A DNA stretch of 61,384 nucleotides from Roseitalea sp. (GTDB lineage: Bacteria > Pseudomonadota > Alphaproteobacteria > Rhizobiales > Rhizobiaceae), in NCBI GenBank assembly GCA_017642895.1, contig JAEPON010000022.1:1-61384 (forward strand). The letters are read 5' to 3'. Made by a program: the position numbers and the translations under genes. The notes beneath the pieces are model-generated. The model saw nothing but the letters and a program-made list of their open reading frames with translations, ran no database searches and was not told the origin of the DNA. How positions within the stretch are numbered: position 1 is the first letter of the stretch; every line of letters starts with the position of its first letter. Shown here in pieces: positions 8,948-17,746 of this stretch.

Positions 8948-9907
8948 ATGCGCGACGCATTCATCGCAGAATTGACCAAACTCGCCGCAGCCGACACAGA
9001 CCGGGTGCTGATTACCGGAGATCTCGGCTTCGGCGTGCTGACGAAGTTCTGGGAAACCTATCCGGACCAGTTCATCAATGCCGGTGTCGCCGAGCAGAAC
9101 ATGACCGCGATTGCCTGCGGAATGGCGCTCGAGGGGTTCAAGTGCTACACATACTCGATCGCGAACTTCACCACCTTGCGGTGCTTGGAGCACATTCGCA
9201 ACGACGTCTGCTACCATGATGCGGACGTAACGGTGGTCTCCGTGGGAGGGGGCTTTTCCTACGGTCAACTGGGCGTCTCTCACTTCGCGACTGAAGACAT
9301 CGCCATCCTGCGCGCCATCCCCAACATGAAGGTCATTGCCCCGACCGACCCTTGGGAGGCGGCGGAACTGACTGCGCAGATGGCAGCAGTCCCCGGACCA
9401 AAATATCTCCGGCTGGACAAGGGCAAGGCCGGGTTGCCCGAAAAACGCGACGATGTGGTCTTCGGCAAAGGGCGTACGATTGCCGATGGCCGCGACATCA
9501 CCCTTTTGGCGACCGGGGCCATCCTTTCGGAAGCGCTAGAGGCCAGCGAACGGCTGCGCGAGACGGGCTACTCCGTGCGCGTCGTCGCCTTGCATACACT
9601 CAAGCCGGTCGATGAGGACATCATCGTGACGGCGGCCCGGGAAACCGGAGGGCTCGTGACGGTTGAAGAACATACGATCTGTGGCGGCCTCGGGAGCATC
9701 GTGGCCGAGGTCTGCATGAAGCATGGCGTTATGCCCGGCTTTTTGAAATTTGTCGGGCTCGATGATGTGTTTCCCACCGTTGTGGGCGACCAGGATTATC
9801 TGCGCGCGGCCTACGGTCTGAACGCCGATGCCGTCGTAGCAGCGGCTTTGAAGGCGCTTGGTCACGAGGGAAGAACGCCGAGCAAACAGGTCGGCGGGGC
9901 ACCGTAG
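8948..9907 (+). CDS. Transketolase-like protein, C-terminal subunit
   Basis: A 319-residue partner of the preceding gene, containing the pyrimidine-binding and C-terminal transketolase domains. The Glu that activates the TPP aminopyrimidine lies in FINAGVAEQNMTAIACGMA. SYGQLGVSHFATEDIAILRA and KVIAPTDPWEAAELT are typical of the Pyr domain. ITLLATGAILSEALEASERL and GGLVTVEEHTICGGLGSIVAE belong to the C-terminal domain. The ATG at 8948 directly follows the previous TGA (8944-8946), so the subunits should be made in equal amounts. Over 100 bases of open frame upstream of this ATG overlap the N-terminal subunit gene and are not used. Confidence 0.88.
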   Translation: MRDAFIAELTKLAAADTDRVLITGDLGFGVLTKFWETYPDQFINAGVAEQNMTAIACGMALEGFKCYTYSIANFTTLRCLEHIRNDVCYHDADVTVVSVGGGFSYGQLGVSHFATEDIAILRAIPNMKVIAPTDPWEAAELTAQMAAVPGPKYLRLDKGKAGLPEKRDDVVFGKGRTIADGRDITLLATGAILSEALEASERLRETGYSVRVVALHTLKPVDEDIIVTAARETGGLVTVEEHTICGGLGSIVAEVCMKHGVMPGFLKFVGLDDVFPTVVGDQDYLRAAYGLNADAVVAAALKALGHEGRTPSKQVGGAP

Positions 9908-9909
9908 CC

Positions 9910-10656
9910 ATGGCGAAACGGCTGTTCGATCTTGCGTTTGCAGTGACTTTTCTGACGGTGCTCGGCCCGCTGCTTGCCGCTGCGCTGTTTGCCGTATGGT
10001 TGCAGGATCGGCGTTCGCCTATCTATGCGGCGCGGCGCGTGGCGCGCGGCAATGGCGATTTCACGATGTACAAAATCCGTTCGATGCGGGTCGGCGCTGA
10101 CAAGACGGGCGTGAACTCGACGGGCGAAGGCGACAGTCGTGTCACCCGGGTCGGCCGTCTGATCCGCAGGACCAAGTTCGACGAGTTTCTCCAGTGCGTG
10201 AACATTCTCAAGGGCGACATGTCCGTTGTCGGACCACGGCCGAACACGCGGGCTTGGGGCGTTGATCTTTATACCGCCGAGGAAATGCGACTACTCAGCG
10301 TACGGCCCGGCATTACCGATCTGGCCTCCATCGTCTTTTCCGATGAAGCAGCCATTTTGAAGGATGCTGATCATCCCGATCTTGCCTATAACCAGCTCAT
10401 CCGCCCGTGGAAAAGCCGCCTCGGACTGTTTTATATCGACCATATGAGTCTGGCCCTTGATTTGCGTGTTTGCCTGCTGACCCTGTCTGCCCTGATCAAC
10501 AAGCGATCGGCATTGGACGGCGTTGTCGCTTTGCTCGAACGACATGGTGCAGATTCGGACTTGATCAGGGTCTGCCGGCGCGAGAGCACGCTCGTGCCTT
10601 CGGTTCCACCGGGGTCGGCGGAGGTACCGTCGATGACATACGAAGCAACGACCTGA
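9910..10656 (+). CDS. Initiating sugar-phosphate transferase (PglC/WcaJ-type)
   Basis: A polyprenyl-phosphate sugar-1-phosphate transferase of 248 residues that would load the first sugar of the repeat unit onto undecaprenyl phosphate at the inner membrane. It has one N-terminal membrane helix (about residues 8-29, LAFAVTFLTVLGPLLAAALF) as in the monotopic minimal family. The conserved catalytic core includes FTMYKIRSM, RVGRLIRRTKFDEFLQCVN, LKGDMSVVGPRPNT and VRPGITDLASI. It lacks the extra N-terminal domain of WbaP/WcaJ, so it is PglC-like. It is the last gene of the first plus-strand block. A WbpM-type dehydratase at the other end of the locus would supply a fitting UDP-sugar. Confidence 0.88.
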   Translation: MAKRLFDLAFAVTFLTVLGPLLAAALFAVWLQDRRSPIYAARRVARGNGDFTMYKIRSMRVGADKTGVNSTGEGDSRVTRVGRLIRRTKFDEFLQCVNILKGDMSVVGPRPNTRAWGVDLYTAEEMRLLSVRPGITDLASIVFSDEAAILKDADHPDLAYNQLIRPWKSRLGLFYIDHMSLALDLRVCLLTLSALINKRSALDGVVALLERHGADSDLIRVCRRESTLVPSVPPGSAEVPSMTYEATT

Positions 10657-10718
10657 AACTGCTTACGCGGTGACAGGTCGTCGCGCAACAATTTCGACCA
10701 CTTATCAGGTAGGTTCCG

Positions 10719-12017
10719 TCAGACCTCGCGCGGCCTTTTCATCGCCCAATAGATTGTCGTGCCGTGAAAAAGATAGGCGCCTCCAAGCAGTACGGCCAAA
10801 AGGCTGATCGTCGTCTCGAAGCTGAGTTCCATCATGTTTGCTGCGGCGAATGACGTCAGGATTGCGGCCAGGGCCAGGATGTCGAATGCAAGCTTGAATT
10901 CAGGCCGATTGGCGACATTGAGCGTTCCGGAAACCGGACCCACCACAAATCGGATCACCAAGACTGGCGCCATGAGCGAAGCCAGTTCGCCCGCCTTTTG
11001 CCACTCGTCACCGAAAACCCACGCAAATATCGCCGCTCCGTAAACCCACAGCAGCAGCCCCGGCAACGCAGCGATGGCGAGCAGCACGACCACCGTTGTG
11101 CTCAGAAGCCGTCGGGATGCGTCCCTGTCCGAAAACCGCCGCGACATATGTCCGAGAAAAACGTCTCCAACCGCCTTGTTGGCAAGCCCGAGAGGTGCAT
11201 TCAGCGCCAACTCCATGAGCGTGTAAAGCCCACCGGCGACGAGACCGAACGTCTGTACGACGAGCGGAACCACGATCATGGCGCCAAGATTGTTAAGGAA
11301 GTTGGACGGTGTTCTGTAGATCGGAAAGCGACGATAGCGCTTGACGGTCTGCCAGAGGAACCGGCGATCCAACTGCTTCATCCTGCTGCCCAGCTCGGCC
11401 AGACTGCGGAACCAAGCCAGCACGACCACGGCAATCCTCATCAGCACTTCGCCTGCCAGCAAGCCGGCAAAACCCGCACCGAACAGCCCAGCGGTAAGCT
11501 GAATGCCGACCCTTAGCACCGCTTGGCCGATCACCATGGCGCGAAGGGTGGCCCAATCGTGGGTGCGCGCCAACCAAACCTGAAACAGCATGGCCAGCGC
11601 AATCGCGACAACAGCGGGATAGACGATCCAGATCGTCCACGCCGGCAGTTCCCCAAAACCCAAAACGCCGCCGCCTATCATGGAAATGCCAGCTACAGCG
11701 ACAATCGCGCCAACCGCCAGTGCGATTATGAAGGTTGCGAGGAAGAGTGCATCGGCCTGACGCTCGTCTCGGGGAGCAACGATTGCTTCATGCATGCCGA
11801 GCGTGGGCAATGCGCTCAGAATTGTTACGAGGGCGAGGAAGAGGCCCAAGAGGCCAAAGTCTTCGGATGTGTAAAGTCTTGTCAGCAAGGGTGACGCGGC
11901 CAACACGAGCCCTTGGCTCGCAACGGCGACACCGCCCATGCCAATCATGGTACCGGCAACACCACCAAGACGCTGCCGCACCAACGCAACTGTCCCGCGC
12001 GGGTCTTGGCGGCTCAC
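10719..12017 (-). CDS. Wzx-like lipid-linked oligosaccharide flippase
   Basis: A 432-residue integral membrane protein with about 12 hydrophobic segments and short basic loops, of the polysaccharide-biosynthesis/MATE-like (Wzx) superfamily. The N-terminal stretch GGVAVASQGLVLAASPLLTR followed by LYTSEDFGLLGLFLALVTIL is characteristic. It should move undecaprenyl-linked repeat units across the inner membrane for Wzy polymerisation. The start is GTG 12017, nine bases after the epimerase stop; no in-frame ATG is nearer than residue 21. It is the last gene of the minus-strand block and meets the sugar transferase gene tail to tail across 62 bases with no clear terminator. Confidence 0.85.
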   Translation of the reverse strand: MSRQDPRGTVALVRQRLGGVAGTMIGMGGVAVASQGLVLAASPLLTRLYTSEDFGLLGLFLALVTILSALPTLGMHEAIVAPRDERQADALFLATFIIALAVGAIVAVAGISMIGGGVLGFGELPAWTIWIVYPAVVAIALAMLFQVWLARTHDWATLRAMVIGQAVLRVGIQLTAGLFGAGFAGLLAGEVLMRIAVVVLAWFRSLAELGSRMKQLDRRFLWQTVKRYRRFPIYRTPSNFLNNLGAMIVVPLVVQTFGLVAGGLYTLMELALNAPLGLANKAVGDVFLGHMSRRFSDRDASRRLLSTTVVVLLAIAALPGLLLWVYGAAIFAWVFGDEWQKAGELASLMAPVLVIRFVVGPVSGTLNVANRPEFKLAFDILALAAILTSFAAANMMELSFETTISLLAVLLGGAYLFHGTTIYWAMKRPREV

Positions 12018-12026
12018 CGCATCACC

Positions 12027-12986
12027 CTACCAGCCAACGGAAATCCTGTAGCGAAGCTTGCCCTTCAACGCGCCGAGCCTCCTTGCCGGGCTGTTAAAGG
12101 CGTCGGTCCAATCCTCGCAGAACCGCGCGAAACGCGGGTCGGGGCAAAACTCGGCAAGACGCGCCAGCAGCGCGATGTGGACCATCTGATAGGTGGGTGT
12201 GTTTAAGTTCTTCACGGCCGCACTCTTGGGCAGATACTCGTAAAGGGTCCAGCCATTCTGACTCCAATTGCCAAGATTCTCAGCGATCGAAATCACATGG
12301 CGGTCGCGCCATTCGATCAGGTCGGGGGACACCGCCCCCGGAGCAATCTCGATCAGATCGCAAACCCCGCAAAGGCAGTACAATGCCCCGTTGAGGACAT
12401 TGGCGTGGCGGCTTCCAGGAAACTCCTGCACAAAGATCGAACCGTCAGGCAGTCGGCCAAGCAATCCACCTTCATCGACGTCGGTCATCAAGGGGCGTGT
12501 TGCCAACTCAGCCTGTTTGACGTAGCGAACATCGCCCGCGTGCAGATGCGCTCTGGCGAGTAGCGCGATTCCGACCCCTTGCCCCATGCATGAGATCCAA
12601 GGCGCCTCCATATCCGAGGCTGGGAACTGATAGAAAAAGAGGCCGTCCCTGAAGGTCATGAACCAATCAGCGCATGCCAGAAAGACCTCCTCGCTGGCCT
12701 CTTCATATCCAAGCTGAATACCGTTCCAATGCGCGTGTCCGTAAGCGGCGGTGCGCGATACGTTGGGTTGAGGCGGCATCCCGCTCACCGGCCAAAGAGG
12801 CAAACCCGAAGCGTCGAACGGTCCAAAATGGCGCTTCCGATCCTTCAGCTGCTTCTCGACGTCCAGGGGAAACAGCCATTTTGCGCCTGCACGCTCATGG
12901 GGCAGATACGTGGAACGCCCCACAAGATAATCGATAACGTCGTCCCCAACCGCCGAAAGCGACTTGAGCGGTCTGACGGAGGCCAT
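12027..12986 (-). CDS. D-glucuronyl C5-epimerase-family protein
   Basis: A 319-residue protein resembling the C-terminal catalytic domain of heparan sulfate glucuronyl C5-epimerase. The family's conserved blocks are present: PWISCMGQGVGIALLARAHL (about residues 133-152), then a GGLLGRLPDG stretch, VLNGALYCLCGVCDLIE, and the final THINQL-like block here reading TPTYQMVHIALLARLAEFC before the closing W. Known members invert C5 of glucuronic acid in a polymer, giving iduronic acid. No signal peptide is visible, so it may act on lipid-linked units in the cytosol. Its ATG shares a base with the stop of the upstream GT4. Family is clear; substrate is inferred. Confidence 0.77.
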   Translation of the reverse strand: MASVRPLKSLSAVGDDVIDYLVGRSTYLPHERAGAKWLFPLDVEKQLKDRKRHFGPFDASGLPLWPVSGMPPQPNVSRTAAYGHAHWNGIQLGYEEASEEVFLACADWFMTFRDGLFFYQFPASDMEAPWISCMGQGVGIALLARAHLHAGDVRYVKQAELATRPLMTDVDEGGLLGRLPDGSIFVQEFPGSRHANVLNGALYCLCGVCDLIEIAPGAVSPDLIEWRDRHVISIAENLGNWSQNGWTLYEYLPKSAAVKNLNTPTYQMVHIALLARLAEFCPDPRFARFCEDWTDAFNSPARRLGALKGKLRYRISVGW

Positions 12987-14269
12987 CAGTTCGCCCTGCG
13001 CGGAACGTGTTCAGCGTTCGGGTGCTTAGACTCGAGCGCCTGGTACAAACCAAGCAAGGTTCGGAACTCGGAGTTCCAGTTGAAACGATCAAGCACGGCA
13101 TTGCGGCCACGCTGTCCCATTGCCTGCGCTTCATCAGGATGAGCATAGATCCAATCGATAGCCGCAGCCACCGCAACCGCGTCTTCCGGGTCGACGATTA
13201 TACCACATTCAACTTCCTCAAGGATCTCTCGCCATTGCGGGAAATCCGATGCGATCACCGGAATTCCGGCCGCCATATATTCGAAGAGCTTGTTTGGAAG
13301 CGAAATCAAGTGGTGTTGAACAGGCTGATAGAGCAGAATACCCACCCGCGCCCGGTGCATGCTCGCCATCGCCTCCGGCCTTGCCAGCCACCCCTCCAAA
13401 GAAACCGAGCCACGGGAGACGGCTGAAGCGAACGCTTCCCGCAACGCCGGATCGTCGACAGCGCCGATCACGGTGAGACTGGCGTTTTCGTGCTGCGTCT
13501 GCTGCATTGCCTGCGCCAGAACATACCCGCCGCGGATGGCATTGAGGAGACCCACAAAGACGGCACCCTCATCTTCGTCTGCGCCGGTAGCATCGTGGTC
13601 GCCGTCGGAACCAGAAATCTCTTCGTGGGGCGGATAGTTGCGCACAAGCGCAACCTTGCTCGACGGGTAGCACGGGGCAATACCCGGCGTCGCGACAATG
13701 ATGGCATTCATGAATCTTCCAGTTGTCCATTCGATCGCACCGGCAAGCTTTGCCACCATGGGTCTTAAAAATGCGGGTATCCACGGCTTGTCGAGCACAT
13801 CGGTCGACAGTTCCTCATGAGCATCATAGACAACGGTCCGGCCGGTCATGCGCAGGACAAGCGCCACCGGCAGCAACTCCGGATCATGATAGTGGTAGAT
13901 CGCGGCTCTGGTTTTTAGAAGCCTGACCAATACGCGCAGCTGGCCGACAACAACGCGCCCAAGGCGATTCCTGGGAACGTTGACATGCCGGCAGATGACG
14001 CCGTCTACCCGTTCATCTTCATCAGCGCTCCCAGGCGCAATCATTGTCACTTGAATGCCGGATCGAGCAAGGCTGCGGCATTGCTTCACAAAGATGCGTA
14101 CGTCCCGATTGCCATGCACTGTCGTGAAGTGGACAGCGGAGTCCGGCGTACGAATATCTTGATCGCTTGCCGATGACTCCAGCCAATTGCCGTTTTCCGT
14201 GCTTGAGTTCTCTTCACCCGCGCGCGCGCCGGCGGAGAGCGGGACAGTGGGTTGGTTTGATCGCCTCAT
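12986..14269 (-). CDS. Glycosyltransferase family 4
   Basis: A 427-residue GT-B transferase. The first ~45 residues are polar and poorly conserved. The acceptor domain then starts at about VHFTTVHGNRDVRIF and includes YHYHDPELLPVALVLR and VVYDAHEE. The donor domain carries AVFVGLLNAIRGGYVLAQAM and the family 4 catalytic motif in LISLPNKLFEYMAAGIPVIA (the first Glu-equivalent is altered, the final E-Y-x-x-x-G-x-P part is intact). It overlaps the Wzy-like gene by four bases (ATGA) and the C5-epimerase by one. The coupling suggests this enzyme may add the uronic acid that the epimerase acts on (inference). Confidence 0.84.
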   Translation of the reverse strand: MRRSNQPTVPLSAGARAGEENSSTENGNWLESSASDQDIRTPDSAVHFTTVHGNRDVRIFVKQCRSLARSGIQVTMIAPGSADEDERVDGVICRHVNVPRNRLGRVVVGQLRVLVRLLKTRAAIYHYHDPELLPVALVLRMTGRTVVYDAHEELSTDVLDKPWIPAFLRPMVAKLAGAIEWTTGRFMNAIIVATPGIAPCYPSSKVALVRNYPPHEEISGSDGDHDATGADEDEGAVFVGLLNAIRGGYVLAQAMQQTQHENASLTVIGAVDDPALREAFASAVSRGSVSLEGWLARPEAMASMHRARVGILLYQPVQHHLISLPNKLFEYMAAGIPVIASDFPQWREILEEVECGIIVDPEDAVAVAAAIDWIYAHPDEAQAMGQRGRNAVLDRFNWNSEFRTLLGLYQALESKHPNAEHVPRRAN

Positions 14270-15693
14270 CGTTCACCCCGGCTAGCGAAACCGCCGCTGG
14301 AGGCCGAGGGGCGACCGGACGTGCGACCGGCCTCGCCAAAACGAGGCGGAACCAGCATCAGTAGCAAGAGCGCGAAAAGAACGCCGCCGGACAGGATCGC
14401 TGTATGTAAACCGATGTTCGAGAGCGCAAACGACGGCATAACGATCAACAAAACCCCGACGGCGTTCGACGTCGAACGCGCGAGGCTGTCGAAGATCCAA
14501 AGCACGAGCGAAAGAATCAATGAAATCAGTAGGATGCCGTGATAGCCGAGATTGGCATACGCATCAGCCCATAGGTTCGCATTTGCGTGGTTCTCGGGGT
14601 TATCGGTCCAGAATTCACCGATAAGCTTTGGAACCGGCACTTCGTACCTCGGTTCAAAGAAAGGTGCCAAGATGCTCTGTGTGTAGATAATCTTCTCGTT
14701 GTCGAAGAAGAAATCGAAGTAGCCCGCTGAAAGAAAGCCCGCATTTCCAAAAAGCCTGAATATGACAACCCAAGATGCATATGGCACGACGGACGAGATT
14801 AAAAAAAGATCGGCCAGAGCGCATACCGCAACAAGGCCAATGAAGGCCAGTAGCATACCGGCGTAGGTCCTTCTGGGAAACATTCGGATCAACAGCCAGA
14901 GACCAATCACCGCGAAGACCGCGAAATAGGCCATTCGGAACGATGTGGCAAAGAAGACAACGGCAAGCAAGACCACGCCGGCCAAAAGCGCAAGCGGATT
15001 CCTGGACACGAGCCCGATTGCGACAAGGAAGGGGCCAAACGCGTAGATAATCGCAGACTGCGTGTAGAGAAAAACGCGGCCGAGATTATCGGCCTGCGCC
15101 AGAAAAGCCTCGCGTGCCGCATAAACCTCAAAGAGCGACAAGCCGATGTTGATTGACGCACCAGAGCTGAGAACAATAAGAGCCGCAAAGAGAATAGTCG
15201 CCATCAGCAACCTGAACAGCGGACGCGAGAGGCGTGGCGGCCGCAGAGAAAGCGGCGGCAAGGAGCCGACGGAACTGATCATGCCCAGCCCCAAGACCAC
15301 GCAGGCGACGAACAGAAACTGAGATGCAAGGGGAGAATAGGAGAGATTGGGCATGAGGGCGGCAATGGGTATCACGACAAGGAGATGCAGGAGCAAGGCC
15401 ATCATCTGCGAAGGTTTGTTCGCCTGAAGCGGTAACCAGAGAGCCGGCAAAACGCCCAAAAAGAGAAAAGCCGCGGAAATGGTCAGTCCGATCCCGCGCC
15501 AGTGAAGGCCGATGTAGTTATAAACGCCCGAAGCCAAAATAATGTCTCGATAGACCACCTGGAGGAGCCAGCCGAAGACAATGGCGAGCACAAACACCGC
15601 CAGTCGGTCCGAAACGGCCAGCCGTCGGCGCGGAGCCGAGCCTTGGCCAGCAACGGGTGATGACGCCTTCCGGGCTGTCATTTTGGCAACCAT
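14266..15693 (-). CDS. Wzy-like O-antigen/polysaccharide polymerase
   Basis: A 475-residue integral membrane protein with about 12 predicted helices and a large polar loop around residues 315-385 (from AGYFDFFFDNEKIIYTQSIL to NPENHANANLWADAYANLGY). That loop-plus-helices layout, with NANLWADAYANLGYHGILLI resembling the late Wzy motif, fits an O-antigen polymerase that joins repeat units in the periplasm. The sequence is poorly conserved, as usual for Wzy. The C-terminus is a disordered Gly/Ser/Arg tail. ATG 15693 has AAGGA upstream; an internal ATG lies four codons later. The next gene starts inside its last codons. Confidence 0.72.
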   Translation of the reverse strand: MVAKMTARKASSPVAGQGSAPRRRLAVSDRLAVFVLAIVFGWLLQVVYRDIILASGVYNYIGLHWRGIGLTISAAFLFLGVLPALWLPLQANKPSQMMALLLHLLVVIPIAALMPNLSYSPLASQFLFVACVVLGLGMISSVGSLPPLSLRPPRLSRPLFRLLMATILFAALIVLSSGASINIGLSLFEVYAAREAFLAQADNLGRVFLYTQSAIIYAFGPFLVAIGLVSRNPLALLAGVVLLAVVFFATSFRMAYFAVFAVIGLWLLIRMFPRRTYAGMLLAFIGLVAVCALADLFLISSVVPYASWVVIFRLFGNAGFLSAGYFDFFFDNEKIIYTQSILAPFFEPRYEVPVPKLIGEFWTDNPENHANANLWADAYANLGYHGILLISLILSLVLWIFDSLARSTSNAVGVLLIVMPSFALSNIGLHTAILSGGVLFALLLLMLVPPRFGEAGRTSGRPSASSGGFASRGER

Positions 15694-15723
15694 TCCATTC
15701 CTTAACCCAAGCGCCAGCGTTGT

Positions 15724-17553
15724 CTACATCCGAACCGAGAAGGCGTCCGCCCAGCGTGACAGAACGAAAAGGCGCCAATGGCTCAGCCGATCCAGATCTG
15801 GATAGCGCCGGGCCAACCGGCGTGAATCCACCAGAGCCGCAATGGCGTCCGAAGACATGACCTCGGTCTCCATGGTGTCTTGGAGGCATGTGAGCCATTG
15901 AGAATCGGGAGCCTCGAAGCCGATCTTACGCTTTCTCCAGGCGATTTCCTCGGGAAGATGCCTGGAAGCGACCGTGCGGAGAATCCACTTCAGCCAACCA
16001 TCTCTAATCTTGAGTTCAGTCGGCATGGCAATCGCCGTCTCAACGAGCCTGTAGTCGAGAAACGGCAATCGACTCTCGATGGCAAACGCCATCGAATTCT
16101 TGTCTTCGTATCTGAGGAGCGCGGGCAAGTTCGTCTCCAGTATGTCGGCCGTCTGATAAAGGCGTGGGTCTGCGCCCCCACGAGCGACACGTTCAAGCCA
16201 ACGATTACCATGACCACGGTACGCGAGATAGTCGTGGCGTCGGGCATACCAGCGTCGACGGAGGCCAGGTAGCGCATTGTTGATCCCGTATCGGAAGAAC
16301 GTGCCCAGAGTCATCTTTGAGTTGTTTGTTCGCAACAGCTTAGCCTGCTCCACGAAGCTCATGATCCAGCCGGAATAGACGAGCGAAAGAAGGTAGGGGA
16401 TTGCGTAGGTTTCGTAGCCGAGAAGTGTTTCGTCACCACCCTGCCCATCCAGGAGCACGGGTATCTCCGCGTCGCGCGCCGCCTTCATTACGAAGTACTG
16501 CATCACGACGGATGGCGAACTGAACGGCTCTTCCTGGATACGGATGACATCGTCGAGGCAAGCTTGAAAATCTTCGTAGCTCGGTGTCGTCCGAAACCAG
16601 GCCAAGTCAGCATGCTCGACTACGCTCTGCGCAAATTCGAACTCGCTGTTGGCCGGATCGGTACTGACTGCGGTGATGGCTGAGAAGGCCTTGCCCTGGG
16701 TCATGCTCCTGTACTGGCGCGATGCCAGCGCCGCCACAGTGGAGCTGTCGATACCACCGCTTAGACAGGTCCCGACCTCCGTATCGGCTCGCAGGCGAAG
16801 CGCTACTGCGCTGGTCAGAAGCGACTCGAATGAATCGACATCAATGGCTTGTGCTCTTCGTTCCGCCGCAGCCTTCTCGAGACAGTAGTACCTTTCGATC
16901 GACATCGCTCCCGACCGGCAGTCGATCTCCGCATAGTGGCCGGCCGGCAGTTTTTTAACAGCGGCGAAAAACGTCTCGTCAAGTCGTTCAGCCACACCGG
17001 TCTGAAGGAACTCGACAATCATTGCTTGGTTGACTTGGCGGGAGTCGACGAACGGCAGCAACTGCTTGATCTCCGACCCTATCGCGACGACGTCGTCGTT
17101 CGCGGTATAGTAGACCGGCTTCACGCCGAATCGGTCTCTAGCAACGAAGATGCGGTTTTCCTCCCGGTCAAAGATAACCAGCCCCCACATGCCATTGAAG
17201 CGACTCAAACAAGCGCTGCCCCAACGCTGATATGCACAAAGAACGACTTCCGTGTCGGTGGCCGTCTCGAAGATCGTGCCTTCCTTCTGCAGCTCTTCAC
17301 GCAGTTCGATGTAGTTGTACACCTCTCCGTTGTAGGAGATGACGAAACGACCGTCACAGGAGTGGAAGGGCTGCCGACCAGCGCTGGAAAGATCAATAAT
17401 CGCTAGGCGGCGATGTCCCAGAGCGACGTTGCCTTCCCGGAAATGGCCTCCGTCATCGGGTCCGCGATGCGCGACCAAGTCCGTCATCTCGCGTATCGAA
17501 GTGTCGAGATCGAACCTGTTGCTCTTGCCCACCAGCGCTGCAATTCCGCACAT
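15724..17553 (-). CDS. Asparagine-synthase-like amidotransferase (copy 1)
   Basis: A 609-residue class II glutamine amidotransferase fused to an ATP-pyrophosphatase domain. The nucleophile Cys2 is in place after Met removal (MCGIAALVG), with HRGPDDGG and SYNGEVYNY in the glutaminase domain. The PP-loop SGGIDSS is at residues 265-271. QGGDETLLGYE and NSMAFAIESRLPFLDYR complete the synthase domain. Such proteins in O-antigen loci (WbpS type) are thought to amidate the carboxyl group of uronic acids. It lies 30 bases upstream of the Wzy-like gene and 193 bases downstream of copy 2. Asparagine synthesis is possible but unlikely in this context. Confidence 0.85.
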   Translation of the reverse strand: MCGIAALVGKSNRFDLDTSIREMTDLVAHRGPDDGGHFREGNVALGHRRLAIIDLSSAGRQPFHSCDGRFVISYNGEVYNYIELREELQKEGTIFETATDTEVVLCAYQRWGSACLSRFNGMWGLVIFDREENRIFVARDRFGVKPVYYTANDDVVAIGSEIKQLLPFVDSRQVNQAMIVEFLQTGVAERLDETFFAAVKKLPAGHYAEIDCRSGAMSIERYYCLEKAAAERRAQAIDVDSFESLLTSAVALRLRADTEVGTCLSGGIDSSTVAALASRQYRSMTQGKAFSAITAVSTDPANSEFEFAQSVVEHADLAWFRTTPSYEDFQACLDDVIRIQEEPFSSPSVVMQYFVMKAARDAEIPVLLDGQGGDETLLGYETYAIPYLLSLVYSGWIMSFVEQAKLLRTNNSKMTLGTFFRYGINNALPGLRRRWYARRHDYLAYRGHGNRWLERVARGGADPRLYQTADILETNLPALLRYEDKNSMAFAIESRLPFLDYRLVETAIAMPTELKIRDGWLKWILRTVASRHLPEEIAWRKRKIGFEAPDSQWLTCLQDTMETEVMSSDAIAALVDSRRLARRYPDLDRLSHWRLFVLSRWADAFSVRM

Positions 17554-17746
17554 GACTTTCTATCCAGACTGTCTGTCTTTCCGAGGCACACAAGGGTCCA
17601 GAACGGAATCAGAATCCAGCGATTCTAGAGCGTTGTCCATTTGCGGCTCTTTAGAGGCTAGTGACGACTGCTTCAACCACTCAGACAGGACCGATTGCAC
17701 CCTTCCGCGCTCGCGTGCGAACTCTGCGCTCCCATCTGCAGAAGTG
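17554..17746 (-). promoter_or_regulatory. Gap between amidotransferase copies 1 and 2, with two dyads
   Basis: This is the only long gap (193 bases) within the minus-strand block. It holds a perfect inverted repeat AGAATC-CAGC-GATTCT (17611-17626) and a perfect 11-base palindrome CAGAC-T-GTCTG (17565-17575) just upstream of the copy 1 start codon. They could be an operator, an RNA hairpin limiting read-through, or a translation-control element. I see no clear promoter hexamers. Confidence 0.3.
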
